DNA of 64,000 nt from Toxorhynchites rutilus septentrionalis (GCF_029784135.1 NC_073744.1:78099935-78163934); one strand, 5' to 3'. Positions 24,401-35,857 are shown, counted from the stretch's first letter. The notes: generated by a model from the sequence alone, not told the origin. Numbers and translations: made by a program.

Positions 24401-25294
24401 TGACAAATGTCTTAAAATTGCATGAAACGTCGAGATCTAGTGTCATTTCGAAATTTTTTTTTGTCAAAAATCGACACACTGGGACTTATGGGACAGTATT
24501 GTTTTTTTTCGGAATACGGGTACTAATAAAAATAGTTATCTCGATTTTTCATTCGGAATTTACTGTGAAATGTTGATTTACACGATAATATACCATTTGC
24601 AAAATATTAGCTCATTCGATCTTCAAAAACTCCTCTTAAACTCCTCCGGGACAACCATCTACTGAACCCTTCGGATCCATATCAATTTCGCCCGTTCCAG
24701 TTCCATGGTAGATATAAATCAAGTGATTCGATGTTCTCGCCTTGTGGTTGACTGCAGAAACTTCATCAACCGGAGCGAAATATATGTCTTTCTCAAAAGA
24801 TCAGCATACGACGAAAAAACTTCGAAATAAACAATTTATTGAATTCCGTTTTGATACCGGATTTGCAACTACTGTTCGCCATTTTTCTATGCCAGTTCTA
24901 TCAGGATTTCCAACAAAATTTATTATTTGCAATGTCTTCTGGAATATCATGTAGAATCTGTCCAGAAGTGAGAGTCAATATTCATTTTTATAGCACTTTT
25001 AACCATCTCAGACAATTAAGACACTCAAAACGCTCCACATAACTCAAACCGAGGAATAGTGTGGCATTTGAGGGGTACCACTTGGGATTTGAGGTTAACA
25101 AACGAATAATGACATTTCCTGTTGGATACAGACTACGAAGATACAAGCAGCCATCATAAGCTCTCTCTGACGCGTCGGAAAAAAGGGAATCTCCATATGA
25201 AACGCTCGTGGAATAATCGCGTAACGTTCAATCCGAATGTAATAGAGGAGGTTGCTTTCGCCAAAGCTCACCTACCGTCGGAGAATGGTTGGTC
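24401..25294. other. No intact gene; possible degraded retroelement sequence
   Basis: The part next to 25295 may be continuing BEL/Pao sequence on the minus strand, but it is too broken to call. Confidence 0.35.
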
Positions 25295-25558
25295 TCATCC
25301 AATTTCCTGACCCGTCTCATCTACGATAGTTCGTAATAACTGCATGAATATCTTAACCTTTGCGATAGTTGCCTCAACAAGTTTAATTGAGTCGAATAAT
25401 GTAGCAATGATTGATAAAACTCGACGTTTCTTTAGAGTTTCGTTGTCGTTCACAGTTGGATTATTAAATTTCAATTTCAGTGTATCTGAATTCGGCATCC
25501 AAATATGCCCACTTACACTTACAGTCGGATCGGGATCGAGGTCAACTTCCTCGGTCAC
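25295..25558 (-). pseudogene. BEL/Pao reverse transcriptase fragment (RT-RNase H connection)
   Basis: An 88-codon open block reads DPDPTVSVSGHIWMPNSDTL, KKRRVLSIIATLFDSIKLVE and KIFMQLLRTIVDE. The W.P..D.L pattern followed by a block close to the usual KR.VLS..A.LFDP.GL, with DS replacing the normal DP, is diagnostic of BEL/Pao pol just after the RT palm. No LTR adjoins it. Two other BEL/Pao scraps lie on the same strand (29643-29918 and 33020-33704). Confidence 0.88.
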
Positions 25559-25714
25559 CCGTACTCCAAATTACCCTCGGGAATCCCTTCAAGAATCTTT
25601 GAATTATTTGACGCGCATTTCATCAACTTGAAATCCCCTTCGTTTCTCACGATTGAGTTCTTAAATTGACTGCACCTTAAGATGTTCCGCTCCCGTTATA
25701 ACATCGTCTATAAA

Positions 25715-26415
25715 CGAGGTCTGCTCAAAAAGTATCGCGATTTTCGAATTTACGCGGGTTACGTATATTCGATTCTAGTTTTTATTTTGGCATTATGTCT
25801 CTCACTTATGCTGACAAGTACGGCTATTGTGAATGTTCAGTTAATTTTTGACAACTGATTTTCTTACACGTGTTTTGGTTTCTTCGATTTTTGCCTATTG
25901 CATATCTCTGGATAAATCCCTTCGTAGTGCTGAAGCAAAATCGGCTTTGGTTATGGAAATGGTTAATGGAATGGGATACAGTGGATCACTCTATCTACAA
26001 GAGCTGTTCACAAAGTATTACGATTTTTGTATACCCACGGATTACTTATATTCGAATTCAGTTGTTGATGTGCTCGGGCTTCTGGCACGCTTTGCGTCGT
26101 TTACATCTTTTCGACCATCCATTTTACATCACTTTCGACCATCACATTTTTTCGAACTCCGATAAACGTTGTTTCGCTCCAAGGTAGGTTCACCAGATGT
26201 TACAATCAACATTTTGTTTTTCATACAAAATTTGATACAGATCCTTTTTTCCAATAGGCAAAAGGAAAGCAGTTGTCAAAAATTAACTGAACATTCAAAA
26301 TAGCCGTGAGAGTGAGAGACATGAGTACCAATATAATGCCACAAGAAAAATCTAGAATCGAATATACGTATCCCGCGTAAATTCGAAGGTTGCGGTACTT
26401 TTTGAACAGACCTCG
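25715..26415. mobile_element. Non-autonomous TIR element, Tc1/mariner-type ends
   Basis: Inverted ends of about 150 bp. The left begins CGAGGTCTGCTCAAAAAGTA and the right ends TACTTTTTGAACAGACCTCG. Deeper matching blocks include ATTTACGCGGG.TACGTATAT and GTTAATTTTTGACAACTG. TA follows the right end; on the left the expected TA reads AA, so one target base may have mutated. The interior has two overlapping open frames of 105 codons but no transposase motif. Confidence 0.8.
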
Positions 26416-26579
26416 TATGTGTCTTCACACACTGCTCTTGCTACAAGCGGGAATTGAGGGTTCTCGTTGCTGCATCCAAACTAGCGTTGTCAGAAAGCAT
26501 TTCATTTTCGACAGAAAACATGGCATTTCGTGCCTTGAAGCGTCAAATAGGCAAATAATGTCATCTGGCCCCAACGGTT

Positions 26580-26745
26580 TTAAATGTTTGTATGTGTGGG
26601 AGTGGACATCTCTTTTTCTTTTTTTGTCTTTTTCGGGATTGCACCCACAAAAAAGTCCAATCGATGACAACGGGGATCGAACCAAGGCCGACTAGGGCGC
26701 AAGGCTGTTTCACACGACCATGCTATCCACATGGCTAATGATGCT
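26580..26745 (-). mobile_element. tRNA-derived SINE, third family
   Basis: The minus-strand head has an A-box-like GCCATGTGGATAGCATGGTC and a near-perfect B box GGTTCGATCCCCG (complement of 26671-26683). An A-rich, AAAAAGACAAAAAAAG-type downstream part follows. The body does not match the other two SINE families. The 3' boundary is uncertain. Confidence 0.65.
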
Positions 26746-27065
26746 GTGCAGCAAATACGTGGTAATATTGCACCTGATTATAAAATGAAGTTAGAAAGTG
26801 TTTTCTAAGAGTAATAAAGGAGCCCATGAAGGAGAGCAATATCTATCTCGGTCTGGGCCGTGCATGTGGCAAAGTATGCGGAAAGCTTATTTGTCTTTTC
26901 TTCCGCTCGTTCGTATTAATCTTATACATATTATACAAATGCTTACCAATAGTCGAGAGTCATGACATTTTTTATTATGTTATGTCTCATTTAACCCTCC
27001 TATACTCGCGTGCAAAATCATAACACGTATGTTTTTGATTAAAACTAAATGTTGATGAATCACTA

Positions 27066-27087
27066 ATGTCGGGCAAGAGCCCGACAT
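27066..27087. repeat. Perfect 9-bp GC-rich hairpin near the element end
   Basis: ATGTCGGGC and GCCCGACAT flank an AAGA loop. It lies about 70 bp inside the left end of the TTAA element, a position where transposon subterminal motifs are common. It lies downstream of the minus-strand membrane ORF, so it could alternatively sit in that transcript's 3' region. Confidence 0.75.
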
Positions 27088-27263
27088 GGATTTCGGATAA
27101 AATGAAGTTTATACTTCCGAGGTTGAATCTAGACTGCTATTTTAATTCTTAAATTTACAGAGTTTGGCATGGTCTGGATTTTCTTGCCTTCGTGTGCATT
27201 TGATGCTTGGTGCTTGGTAAGCACAAAATGTGCTCCTCTGCATGGGTGGCCCGCGCCGTCCGC

Positions 27264-27455
27264 TCAAACAGCGCTCGCATGGTCCAGGCGGTTTCTCCGC
27301 TGCGCCCCTTCCAGTTGTTGTAGTCGCTTGGCGTTCCTCCGCCAATGGTAGATGATGATGGCGATTATTATCGCCACGATAAATGCGCCGTCCACAGAAT
27401 AGGACGCGACATCGTGCATGGTGATTGAATTTTCAATTTTGTCACTGCCGAACAT
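27264..27455 (-). CDS. Candidate 63-residue single-pass membrane protein inside a TTAA element
   Basis: True ATG at 27455-27453 with a favourable AACAATG context; stop at 27264-27266. An acidic/polar N-terminal part of about 26 residues (FGSDKIENSITMHDVASYS) is followed by a hydrophobic helix (AFIVAIIIAIIIY, residues about 28-40). A basic, glutamine-rich tail comes next (HWRRNAKRLQQLEGAQRRNR). Flanking positive charge after the helix predicts a cytosolic C-terminus. No family is recognised. It could be cargo carried by the 26995-28763 element, a fragment of host coding sequence captured by it, or a chance ORF. Splicing out of frame cannot be excluded. Confidence 0.4.
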   Translation of the reverse strand: MFGSDKIENSITMHDVASYSVDGAFIVAIIIAIIIYHWRRNAKRLQQLEGAQRRNRLDHASAV

Positions 27456-28767
27456 TGTTGTGTGTTTGGATTACGGATGATTTCTTGGAACTCGCTCTGT
27501 TCCATACATCGTAGTGCGTTTTATTACGCCTCGGAGGGCCGATAATCGCTGATGCAGGTCTCCATCGTGTGAACATTATTTCTTAGTTATCAGCAAAATG
27601 CCTACGTAGGCCATTGATTCACAGGGTCGTTACCCATTCCGAGGGTGAGAACTTCCAACGTACACTCGCGCACGGTGTCACAGACCGAAAATTATACTTC
27701 TCTGTAATGTTGCCATTGGGTATTGGCTTTATTGGCATTTATTTAAAGAAGAGGGTATGATTGAATGAAAAAACTCCAAAAAATATGTTTTCTTCATCTT
27801 TATTATGTTTTATTAGTAAATTAGATCAGCATCCTGAAAACAGAGTAATTTTTGATACTCCAAGAAAATAATTTATCACTGTAATTAATCAAAAGTAAGC
27901 AACTGAATATAATTCATGGAAGTATAAAGAGCTATTAAACAACATAAAAACGTATTAATCGATCGTGGTTTCATTGGAGTAAGAATCAGACCAGATGTTA
28001 CCAATTACCAGATGATAAAGGTTCTGGAATATAAAGTTTGCATATTTCTAATATTCTTTGTCTCTGTATTCTTGGTAAACTAAGATTTAATATTTTTTTT
28101 AGATGGGGCATAAAAGGATTTCTAGGAAATTCCTTTTCTTTTTCTTGTTTTCTTGTCGATATTGTCCATTATAAAAAAAATATCCCCGAAACTTTAAAAA
28201 TTACCATAAGCCACCGATTAGTTTATAGTTTATTGTTTACAATTCTTCTACAAGTGATATTCTTTCACAAGTGTGTATATGTATGAACATTATATTTAGT
28301 GAATAGCTATACGAAAGTCAAACATTTATAGTTTGCTTTTGAACGTATGAATCTAACGACGAATACATCGACGAACAATTAATATATGGATCCGTTCAAT
28401 CTAGTTACAAGAGGAACTGAAATCAAATGAGAATAGTCCGGTAATTATCTTATGCATTATATTCAATAAATATTCCACGCCACTAACATTAATGTATACA
28501 TTTCATTGAACAATATTCTAAAATAGGAAAAAAGGTTCTTGTCCATAAAAGTTACACCTATACTCGCGTCGGGGTGTCACACCGAAAGCATTAAAAAGTG
28601 GTACACGTCCCTATTGTACCAACACATGCGATACGCTAAACAATGACGAACGACGAATAACGAAGCTAGAGAGAATTGCAAAGTCATAGTGTTGATACTT
28701 TCTGAGAAATGAACGGATTATTGATTTCTCCGTCTGACAGACCAATGCGCGAGTATAGGAGTGTTAA

Positions 28768-29487
28768 GGCAGTATTCTAGTCTAGAAATTTAAAAAAAAT
28801 CAAAAAAATTTTCCTTGCTATTTCTGTAGTTTAAGCATTCATGAATATACTCTAGAAAAGACTTTTCGAAAATCCTATTATTTACCGATCTATAGCCATT
28901 TAAATGATGCGGTATCTAACCTGGTATTACAATAACAATGAACTTGAAACGCGGTTTTCTCGGAACTACTTTTTTCAAACTGACGTACACGATATCTCAA
29001 GTTCTACTGAACCGATTCATATCGAATTTATATGGATACAATCTGCAGGCATCTCTCGATCGCATGAACCTCTAAAAAATTATATTTTTAAAAAACCGTT
29101 AAACGAAAGAAAAAAGCTTTTAAACCGCATTTTGTTTTTCAAACGGCCGCCATTTTGTCAAAAAAAAAAGATGGGTTTTAACTTGTCCGAGATTCATGCG
29201 ATAGCAGCATCATTCCAGATTCAGAATCTGTTCGATTGTTTTGTTTCAGGTAACCAGAAGGGTTGGAATCGTGTACGCCATGGCTCAACTTTTTTTTGCT
29301 CCCCCACACTTCATCAGCTTTTAACTATTCTCGTTATGAATATTTTTGCACCGTTCAATTTATATTTTATTGTTAAAAGATAAATGAACAAAAAATGACA
29401 TAATGGATAGTAAAAATATTCTTTGTTTTATTTTTACGGAGCTCGAGAAAACGTCCGAAATTTGTGTCTCTACACTAGAATACCCCC
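28768..29487 (+). mobile_element. TTAA-flanked MITE, copy C (720 bp)
   Basis: Begins GGCAGTATTCTAGTCTAGA after TTAA 28764-28767 and ends CTCTACACTAGAATACCCCC before TTAA 29488-29491. It has the same orientation as copy A. Its left TTAA is also the right TTAA of the 26995-28763 element. A 159-codon open frame (28904-29383) crosses most of it, but the other two copies do not keep it and it shows no domain. Confidence 0.87.
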
Positions 29488-29642
29488 TTAATGTAGTAAA
29501 TCGGGATGCCAAACATGAGCTAAAAATCAATTTTGGGGGGTAGGAATGGACCGGGTATGATTCCGTGTGTTATCGTACTCAGCTCGTAGATTTCTATATC
29601 GTCTGATATAGAAAATCGTCAAAGTATAGACTGTAATGGCCT

Positions 29643-29918
29643 CTACTCCGATACGATGTAAATTTTCCGAAACATTTTTTCAGCATCGGCTACCAACATG
29701 TTCTGTTTTGTTCGGGAACGAAGAATAATTGATCGTAAGTCCTCCTGAATGACTGGTCCCGATAATAATGCATCATTTAAAAATATGCCTGAAGAAGTGG
29801 GACAATTTTTCTTCATCACCTTACCCGTGTAGCTCAATAGCGTTATGGGCAATACTATATGGCTGAATGGGTCATGAAAACATTTAAGCTCTTGCCACAT
29901 TGATTTTAAGTTGTTCAC
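29643..29918 (-). pseudogene. BEL/Pao reverse transcriptase fragment (palm)
   Basis: Contains a degenerate SSGIFLNDALLSGPVIQEDL block and IILRSRTKQNMLVADAEKMF, the classic BEL/Pao RT motif region in which D-A/I-EKM-F supplies a catalytic aspartate. The preceding residues are out of frame or degraded. It is on the same strand as, and upstream in element order of, the 25295-25558 fragment; the two could come from one shattered element or from separate insertions. Confidence 0.85.
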
Positions 29919-30898
29919 GTTGTTTGGCTTGTTTCAATCTGATTGTAAAATACTATACAGTGGTTCAACAGATTTATGATGGTATTCGCGAATTTTCAAC
30001 GTTCAGTGTTTGTTTCTTGAATCAAAACTCATATTTATGAAAATAGAATAAGATAAACATTCAATGAAAAAATCAAACTTATTGTCACTATTATAAAAAA
30101 GTCGGTTTAATTTTTTATTTTACTAATTCATAAAAAAAACCATAATTCATAAATCTTGAAGCAGTCACTCAGAGTTGTTCAGTTTGAGCAGTGATCTGTT
30201 TTCATATATGTGACCTGTTATGTCAACAATTTTTTTGATCGAAAATCCATTCATATACAAAAGAAAATATAGCTTTCATTGCAATCAGCAGAATCGACAC
30301 ACGGTAAAGCTTGACTACCCAGCAATCAATGATAATAACTGTCTTATGCAAATTAGTACCGGACCATGCATTTACCCATACGTTTAGCAGCACACCTCGC
30401 ATTATTCTTTAACTCTGCAAACAATTAACAGTGATACGAAAATAATTACGCCTTGTGCGTCACGCACTCAGAACAGCATTATATCAAAGTGAACACAAAC
30501 AACCGGTGTGAGTGCTTGCGGTCAGTTGCGCACTGTCCACAGTGAATGAACAGATGATGTAAACAAAAAGCCACTCAAATTTTGAGTGCCTCATAGGTGT
30601 GATTCGAGAGCGCAAAACGAGCAGAGAGAATGTTATATACATTTCATGAAATCAACAAAGAGAGAGAACGACAATGATTCACGGTCGGCAAAGTTGCCAT
30701 TCGAGTTTAGACATTCTACTGCGTTTGATCAGTTTTATGACTTTATTTGTTACCATCAAACATCCTCTTTGTACAATATTTATCACTCAGCCCCTAAGTC
30801 CATTCCTTTCCAAGCCTGGCACCACTGCTCCGATGTGCAACGACGTGCACATAATTAATGCAACGCGCTTACGCTCTCTGGCGCGGAACAGGATCTCT
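29919..30898. other. No gene recognised; promoter-proximal toward the right
   Basis: AT-rich to about 30500, then GC-richer with short palindromes such as GTGCAACGACGTGCAC near 30834. Compatible with a promoter-proximal region. Confidence 0.35.
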
Positions 30899-30901
30899 CT
30901 C

Positions 30902-31199
30902 AGTTCGGCCGTATAATAGCGAACGTTGCGCTTAAGCTAAGCGTAGTTTGTTATAAGATTTTGACGCGTACAGCTTTTAGGGAGAATTTCAAAGTATCAT
31001 CATTTCCATTCATAACAGAGTATAGTGCAAACCTCCGTGATAAGCCCCAGCGAACGACGACAGTTCGAGTTACAGCTGATAAGTGACACGCTGGTCCGTT
31101 GACTGTGATAACCGATCGACGATCGAAAGTGTATTCGTACCCAAATTAATAATCTTCTGGAATATTCAGCCGGTCATGAGGAACCTTCTGATCAATCAG
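30902..31199 (+). other. Candidate first exon with start codon (MRNLLINQ)
   Basis: An arthropod initiator TCAGTT at 30900-30905 would give a start at about 30902. A leader of about 274 nt leads to ATG 31176. Eight codons (MRNLLINQ) follow, then a donor GTGAGC at 31200 exactly in phase. No downstream exon is identified, so the gene would continue outside what I can recognise. The evidence is only the promoter motif, the ATG and the splice donor. Confidence 0.28.
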
Positions 31200-33019
31200 G
31201 TGAGCAAAGAAGATTCACCGTCGTATTTTTAGCCGGCTTAGTTCATGGAGCTCAACCTAGCGCGCACGTCGGGCGCTTCTCATTGGTTCTACCGCTTGGT
31301 TCAGGCAATAAACACTGATGGCGATTTTCTGGTGGTTTACAGCTTTCGCCAAACTGTCCGGGAAGGAATGGAACTGTTATTAGTGGGTGAGAAACATTTC
31401 CTCGTTTTCCATTGCGACCAGCATGATCAACAGCTTGTTACGTACGGCCGCTATTTTTAGTTTGTCGTCGTTTTTGGCTGTGTGGATCTACAGCGGCTTT
31501 TGAAATTTTGCACACCTTGGGCCGGTATGTTTACGTGAATGGTTGGGCTGAGCGATTTCGTGTAGTGGTACAGTTAATAAGGTCAAAAATGACAATCGAA
31601 AATTGCTTTCGATTGGTTCCACAACCCAGAACGTTTCGAATGCCTGCTTGATAACACTAGGACTCAGCAACATGGACAAACGGCACGAACGAAAAATAAA
31701 ATTATAGATGTGATAAGGTATCGCGAAGTGAAAAATGTGTTTGAATGACAAACAAAGATTAATAACACTATGCTACAAGTTATAACTTGAGTTTGGATGT
31801 TAACGTTGATGGAATCAGGATGGTTCTCTCGTGGAAAATTTCGCCTCACAGTATACACGGGTATTTAATTTGCAATTAGTCATCCGCACTAATAATATTT
31901 TTCAGATTGCTTTATTCAGTGGTGCCGAAAAAATGTACTCGCAATGAATCAGTGATATTTCGATAAATAATCGGGTGATGATATTCTGCATTAATGAATC
32001 CTCAACGATGTGTTTCGTCAAGCTCATTCCACGCTGCTAAAATTTATTGCCAAGCTGGGATTTATATTCTGTAATCGGCCAAAAAAGGAAAATGTATATA
32101 CAGGTCGGACTCGATTATATACAGACTCGATTATATACAATTTTAGACTCGATTATATATATTTTGAATTTTTTTTTTTTTACTTTTCAAAAATGACTTA
32201 TTTCAAGAAAAGATGTAACCTTTTAACTTTTAAGTGAAATTTGAGTGGTAATTCTAATTATAATGCGCTAAGAATCGTGATTTTTGAACATTTTGTTTGA
32301 ATTTTCACCAGGAATTATTTATATTGATACTGTAGCTTTAATTTGATTGATAAAAACAATAAAGTTCAATATGAATTTTTAGGATAAAATTTTAAAAAAA
32401 CAGTAAAAAATTCCTAACTTTCAAGTTTCTACTTCTAAAATGTTATTTAAATCCACTAATTTAGATGTTCCACTGTTATATCCTGTACTAAATTTTCTCA
32501 TCTTTTAAACGGGAGCAACATAATCGTCTTCCGTAGCGTACTTTTGAATGTAGAACCAGTTCAAGGCAACAGAGTCTGTTGGGGTTCACAAATTGTTAGG
32601 AATAATTTGGACGGCAACTCTCCTATTCCTTGCTGCGTACACCGTTTGATTCTTCCAACATAGAAATGAATAACACTCAATACATAGCACTCTTCTCCAT
32701 AAATTTATTACACAGTTTCATGTTCTTCATATAACATTCCACAACATATACAATTTATTTACAATACATTTATCTCATTAATCACGCTCATTTGGGCTCA
32801 TTTCATCACGGATTTGGGATACTTAGGTCCAACTAAACTACAATGATAGCTGCTCGTTTCAAAACATATATGTTTCGTTCTTCGTCGACGGGAATGACGT
32901 CATCTCTCTTCTCTCCGTTTGGAACTTAATTATTATAGCGATCTCTTGTTTACATTCTACTAATTTCACGGAATATCGATGCGAAAAGGAGAGTAACTAT
33001 CTCCTGTCCAAGGTTGCCT
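31200..33019. other. No gene; small tandem motif and possible BEL/Pao LTR remains
   Basis: 32104-32163 holds three copies of a GACTCGATTATATA motif. The stretch about 32590-33015 follows the BEL/Pao C-terminus in element order and might be LTR remains, but I could not place both LTR ends. Confidence 0.4.
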
Positions 33020-33704
33020 CTAAATGATATTTCCAGATATTCTCACCCACCTAGAAATAGCGGCGATTTCTGAAAAATAGAATATCCTCTTCGACCATGT
33101 AGGACGGATTGGTGATTGGTTATGGTTTCTGAAATTGGGTTGTTCCTTATCCTTTCCTCCTGTTAATTCTGGCAAAAAAAAAACATTTTTTTTTTCGACC
33201 GGGTCAGACCGGCGTAGCGAACCTGCGGCCGTTTTCAAGGTCACAACTCGCACTGTCCTATTCTTTCCCGGATGTACCTCTTCGAGGAGGAGGCATATTA
33301 TTTCTTTTATTATGAAAAGTTTGACAATTTGAACGGATATCGGTGGTTTTCAGTGTTTTGAGTGTCCTTAAAGTTGGCACAAATACTCTCTCTGCCATCT
33401 TTTCCAAAAATTTTTGCAAATTTTGTTGAATAAGCTGCCACTAACGCAGCCGATTGGTTCGAATCTCTAGCAAAATTGGTTCTGGCAATTCTTGTAATGA
33501 AGAGCCGATAAGAATATGCGCAGGAGTTAGTGACTGCAAATCGGATGGGCCGTTTGGAAGGGTAGTATAGATCTGAAATTCAGACAAGCTTCCACCTAGT
33601 CTAGCAAAGTTTTCATGTCTTCTATACAAACGGGATTTTCTCCAATTACCCTCAATAAATGATCGCGATCGTTGATCGCACTGCTGCCTCCCAAAGTCCT
33701 TCAA
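33020..33704 (-). pseudogene. BEL/Pao integrase C-terminus and pol end
   Basis: The first block contains FARLGGSLSEFQIY and LTPAHILIGSSLQELPEPIL (about 33620-33460), the integrase C-terminal signature of BEL/Pao elements. After frame changes a second block reads RVVTLKTAAGSLRRSDPVEK (about 33250-33190), the usual end of pol. Integrase would insert the cDNA with LTR ends; here it is fragmented. Because integrase lies after RT in BEL/Pao pol, this fragment, which sits to the right on the minus strand, cannot be colinear with the RT scraps at 25.3 and 29.6 kb. Confidence 0.88.
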
Positions 33705-33723
33705 AAGGCGGATCGCTTGATGG

Positions 33724-34050
33724 ATGGTGTGTAGAAGAAGAATAAACTACAAACTGGCTCAACTCTACGGCGATCCCAGCATACAGAAAATCGTCAATGC
33801 TGGACGAGTGCGATGGGCAGGCCATGTGGCAAGATTACCGGACAGCAGCTCTGCAAAGATGGTGTTCGCATCGAATCCGGTAGGAACAAGAAGCAGAGGA
33901 GCCCATCAAGCGATGTGATTGGACCAGGTGGAGCAGGATTTGACAAGAATCGGTACAGCCGTGAGTTGGAGAACTGCAGCCATGGATCGGGCTTATTGGT
34001 GAAAAGTTGTGAATCAGATCTAGTCTCTCAATGGGATGTTGTCATTGTAA
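33724..34050 (+). pseudogene. 3' end of an RTE-like non-LTR retrotransposon
   Basis: The frame reads INYKLAQLYGDPSIQKIVNA, GRVRWAGHVARLPDSSSAKM and VFASNPVGTRSRGA, then changes frame. The RWAGHVARL block followed by NP.G.R.RG is the characteristic C-terminal tail of RTE-type and related endonuclease-RT proteins. The sequence ends ATTGTAAATAAATGAAAAA, fitting a LINE 3' end. The rest of the RT is absent (5' truncation). Confidence 0.85.
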
Positions 34051-34074
34051 ATAAATGAAAAAAAAACCAATGAA

Positions 34075-34860
34075 CGACCAAGGGGCTGTCCACATACCAC
34101 GTGGACAACTTAAGGGGGGTAGGGGTTACAAAAATGTCCACGCTTGTCCACGGGGAGGGGGGAGAGTGTATAGACAGTGTCCATGTGAACCCTTAAAAAA
34201 ATACTTTTCAAAAAGATCATCTACATTTGTAAATGAGATAATTATGTTCTGTATTTTGAAAAAATCAAATTTTCAGCCCACCATGAGTACTTCGTATTTG
34301 TTAATGAAAGGATTGAGTAGTCGAGAGACTTACCCGGTCGAACATTTGCATTTATTGCCCTCTAGAACCATCATATTCCAAATTTGGTTCGATTTGCTTG
34401 ATTAGTTCTCGAGTTAAGTGAACTCTATGGAGTGTCGAAGCACCATAGAAACAGATCGTGCTCTCTGAAACCTCTACATGACAAATTTAATTCCGTTTGC
34501 TCGATTAGTGTTTTATTTGAAGTGCAGCGTCCCTTAAAGAGGGGGAAGGAGTGTCGAATCACAATAAGAACATTTCTTGCCCCCTAAAACCTTCACATGC
34601 CAAATTTGGTTCCGTTTGTTTGCTTAGTTCTTGAGTTATTGTGTTTCATTTGTAAGATAGACCCCCCCCCCCCTCACCTTAGGGAACGCTTAGAGAAGGG
34701 GGAGAAATGTCGTACCACAGTAAAAACATTTCTTGCCTCCTAAAACCCCTACATGTCAGATTTGGTTCCGTTTGCTTGATTAGTTCTTGAGTTATGCAGA
34801 AATTTGTGTATCATTTGTATGTCAGATTTTGCGACGTGCACTCATCTCTGTTCGCATTCC
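34075..34860. repeat. Dispersed and degenerate tandem repeat, units of about 105-155 bp
   Basis: It opens with AAGGGGCTGTCCACATACCA and an imperfect palindrome (CCACGTGG). Four diverged units then repeat the phrase pattern GCCCCCTAAAACC..CATGCCAAATTTGGTTCC at about 34357, 34462, 34578 and 34733, usually ending TTAGTTCTTGAGTTAT. A poly-C run lies at 34663-34673. A related scrap occurs near 59460-59540. Non-coding. Confidence 0.7.
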
Positions 34861-35552
34861 GTAATTTTCGAAAGATTGTGAACCAGAATTGATATTCATT
34901 AATTTTAAAAACAATTATTTACGTTCTTGTGAGATTTCAGTATTCTGATGAAAATATATAAACAGTTTATATAAAATAAACTCAATTTTTAAGTGAGCTT
35001 TCTTTGATTTTATTTAGTATTTTCTTAAATTATCATTGGAATATTATTTTATTTTCCAAAGTTTATGTTAAAGACTCTGTTTTGATCAGATAGTTTGCTC
35101 TAGAGTAATGACGCTTTTAAAAATTAGGTTGAGTCGCATTATAGGGGAATTGTTATTTGGGAAGTTTCCAGTGTATATATAATTTTTTGAAAAAATCTGG
35201 CCAGCAACCGTTTGATTTGGTGCGTTATTACTTCATAGCCATCTGCAGGTTTGTTAAATTGAGTTCTGTATTGTTTTTAAATCTGTATTTCTGTTTTTTG
35301 GCACAAAAAAGTTGTACATAAAGTTTGTATTAAAAACGGACGGAAAAAAATGAAAAGAAAGGTTTATTTTAATATTGAATTCATTTTTCTTATTTATGGG
35401 TTATTAAAGTCGTATCAATACATCAAAATAAATTATTAATTGAATTATGTTTATTCATGGTTTTGTTTGACTTTGCCTTCGAATTTTCCATCAATTTCAT
35501 CCTTGATGCTTCTCCTTGAGCCGATACATAATTCTTCGCTTCTTAAATAGAG
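34861..35552. other. AT-rich, no gene; tail of hAT-like coding sequence at right edge
   Basis: No features except that the minus-strand hAT-like frame seems to continue after a stop into about 35460-35552 (LYLRSEELCIGSRR). Confidence 0.4.
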
Positions 35553-35804
35553 TCAACCGATCATTTTAGGAGTTAACCGATTTCTGGACTTTGTTTTGTT
35601 GGCATTGTAAAGCGAAAATATTTGCTCAACACACACTGATGAATGCAAAGTTATCAAAAAGTGTCTTGCAAACGACCTCAGCAATGGATACAAAAAATTC
35701 CGATCACGTCTTTTGACATCCAACAGCTGGGACCAAGTTATATCTAAGTCACTCGATTTTTGCTTCATAAGATTCGTCTTGAGTAGCTTGAATTCGTTAT
35801 CCAA
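35553..35804 (-). pseudogene. hAT-superfamily transposase C-terminal fragment
   Basis: Reads YPLLRSFARHFLITLHSSVC, VEQIFSLYNANKTKSRNRLT, PKMI. The L..S.SSVC.E.IFS......K...R..L pattern is the hAT C-terminal dimerisation region, which supports transposase oligomers. Nothing of the RNase H-fold catalytic domain is visible upstream and no CAG-type terminal repeats were found here. Domesticated hAT-derived proteins share this domain, but the isolated fragment next to repeats points to a dead transposon. Confidence 0.78.
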
Positions 35805-35857
35805 GCCTTATGTATTACCAGCTTCAACGTACACAATATGTTTAATAAACAATATTC

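Larger units (their letters stand above)
26995..28763. mobile_element. TTAA-flanked piggyBac-like non-autonomous element (1769 bp)
   Basis: TTAA at 26991-26994 and 28764-28767 flanks 16-bp inverted ends matching at 15 of 16 positions: CCCTCCTATACTCGCG on the left, and the complement of the right end is CACTCCTATACTCGCG. A TTAA target with a CCC-starting terminus is the piggyBac superfamily pattern. An internal copy of the end (CCTATACTCGCG at about 28558) followed by a GGTGTCACACCGAAA block, and a diverged version near 27665, suggest subterminal binding repeats. No transposase is seen. It encloses a 63-residue membrane ORF and a 9-bp hairpin. Confidence 0.82.

Noticed and set aside
28904..29383. 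159-codon open frame inside MITE copy C
   Set aside because: Not kept in copies A and B, no domain, and composed of non-coding MITE text; the opening is chance.
33135..33332. Plus-strand frame with a poly-phenylalanine stretch
   Set aside because: Antisense to the BEL/Pao pol end and rich in homopolymer T.
34330..34830. CRISPR-like spacing of repeated phrases
   Set aside because: Units are long, diverged and unequally spaced in eukaryotic DNA; this is a degenerate tandem repeat.
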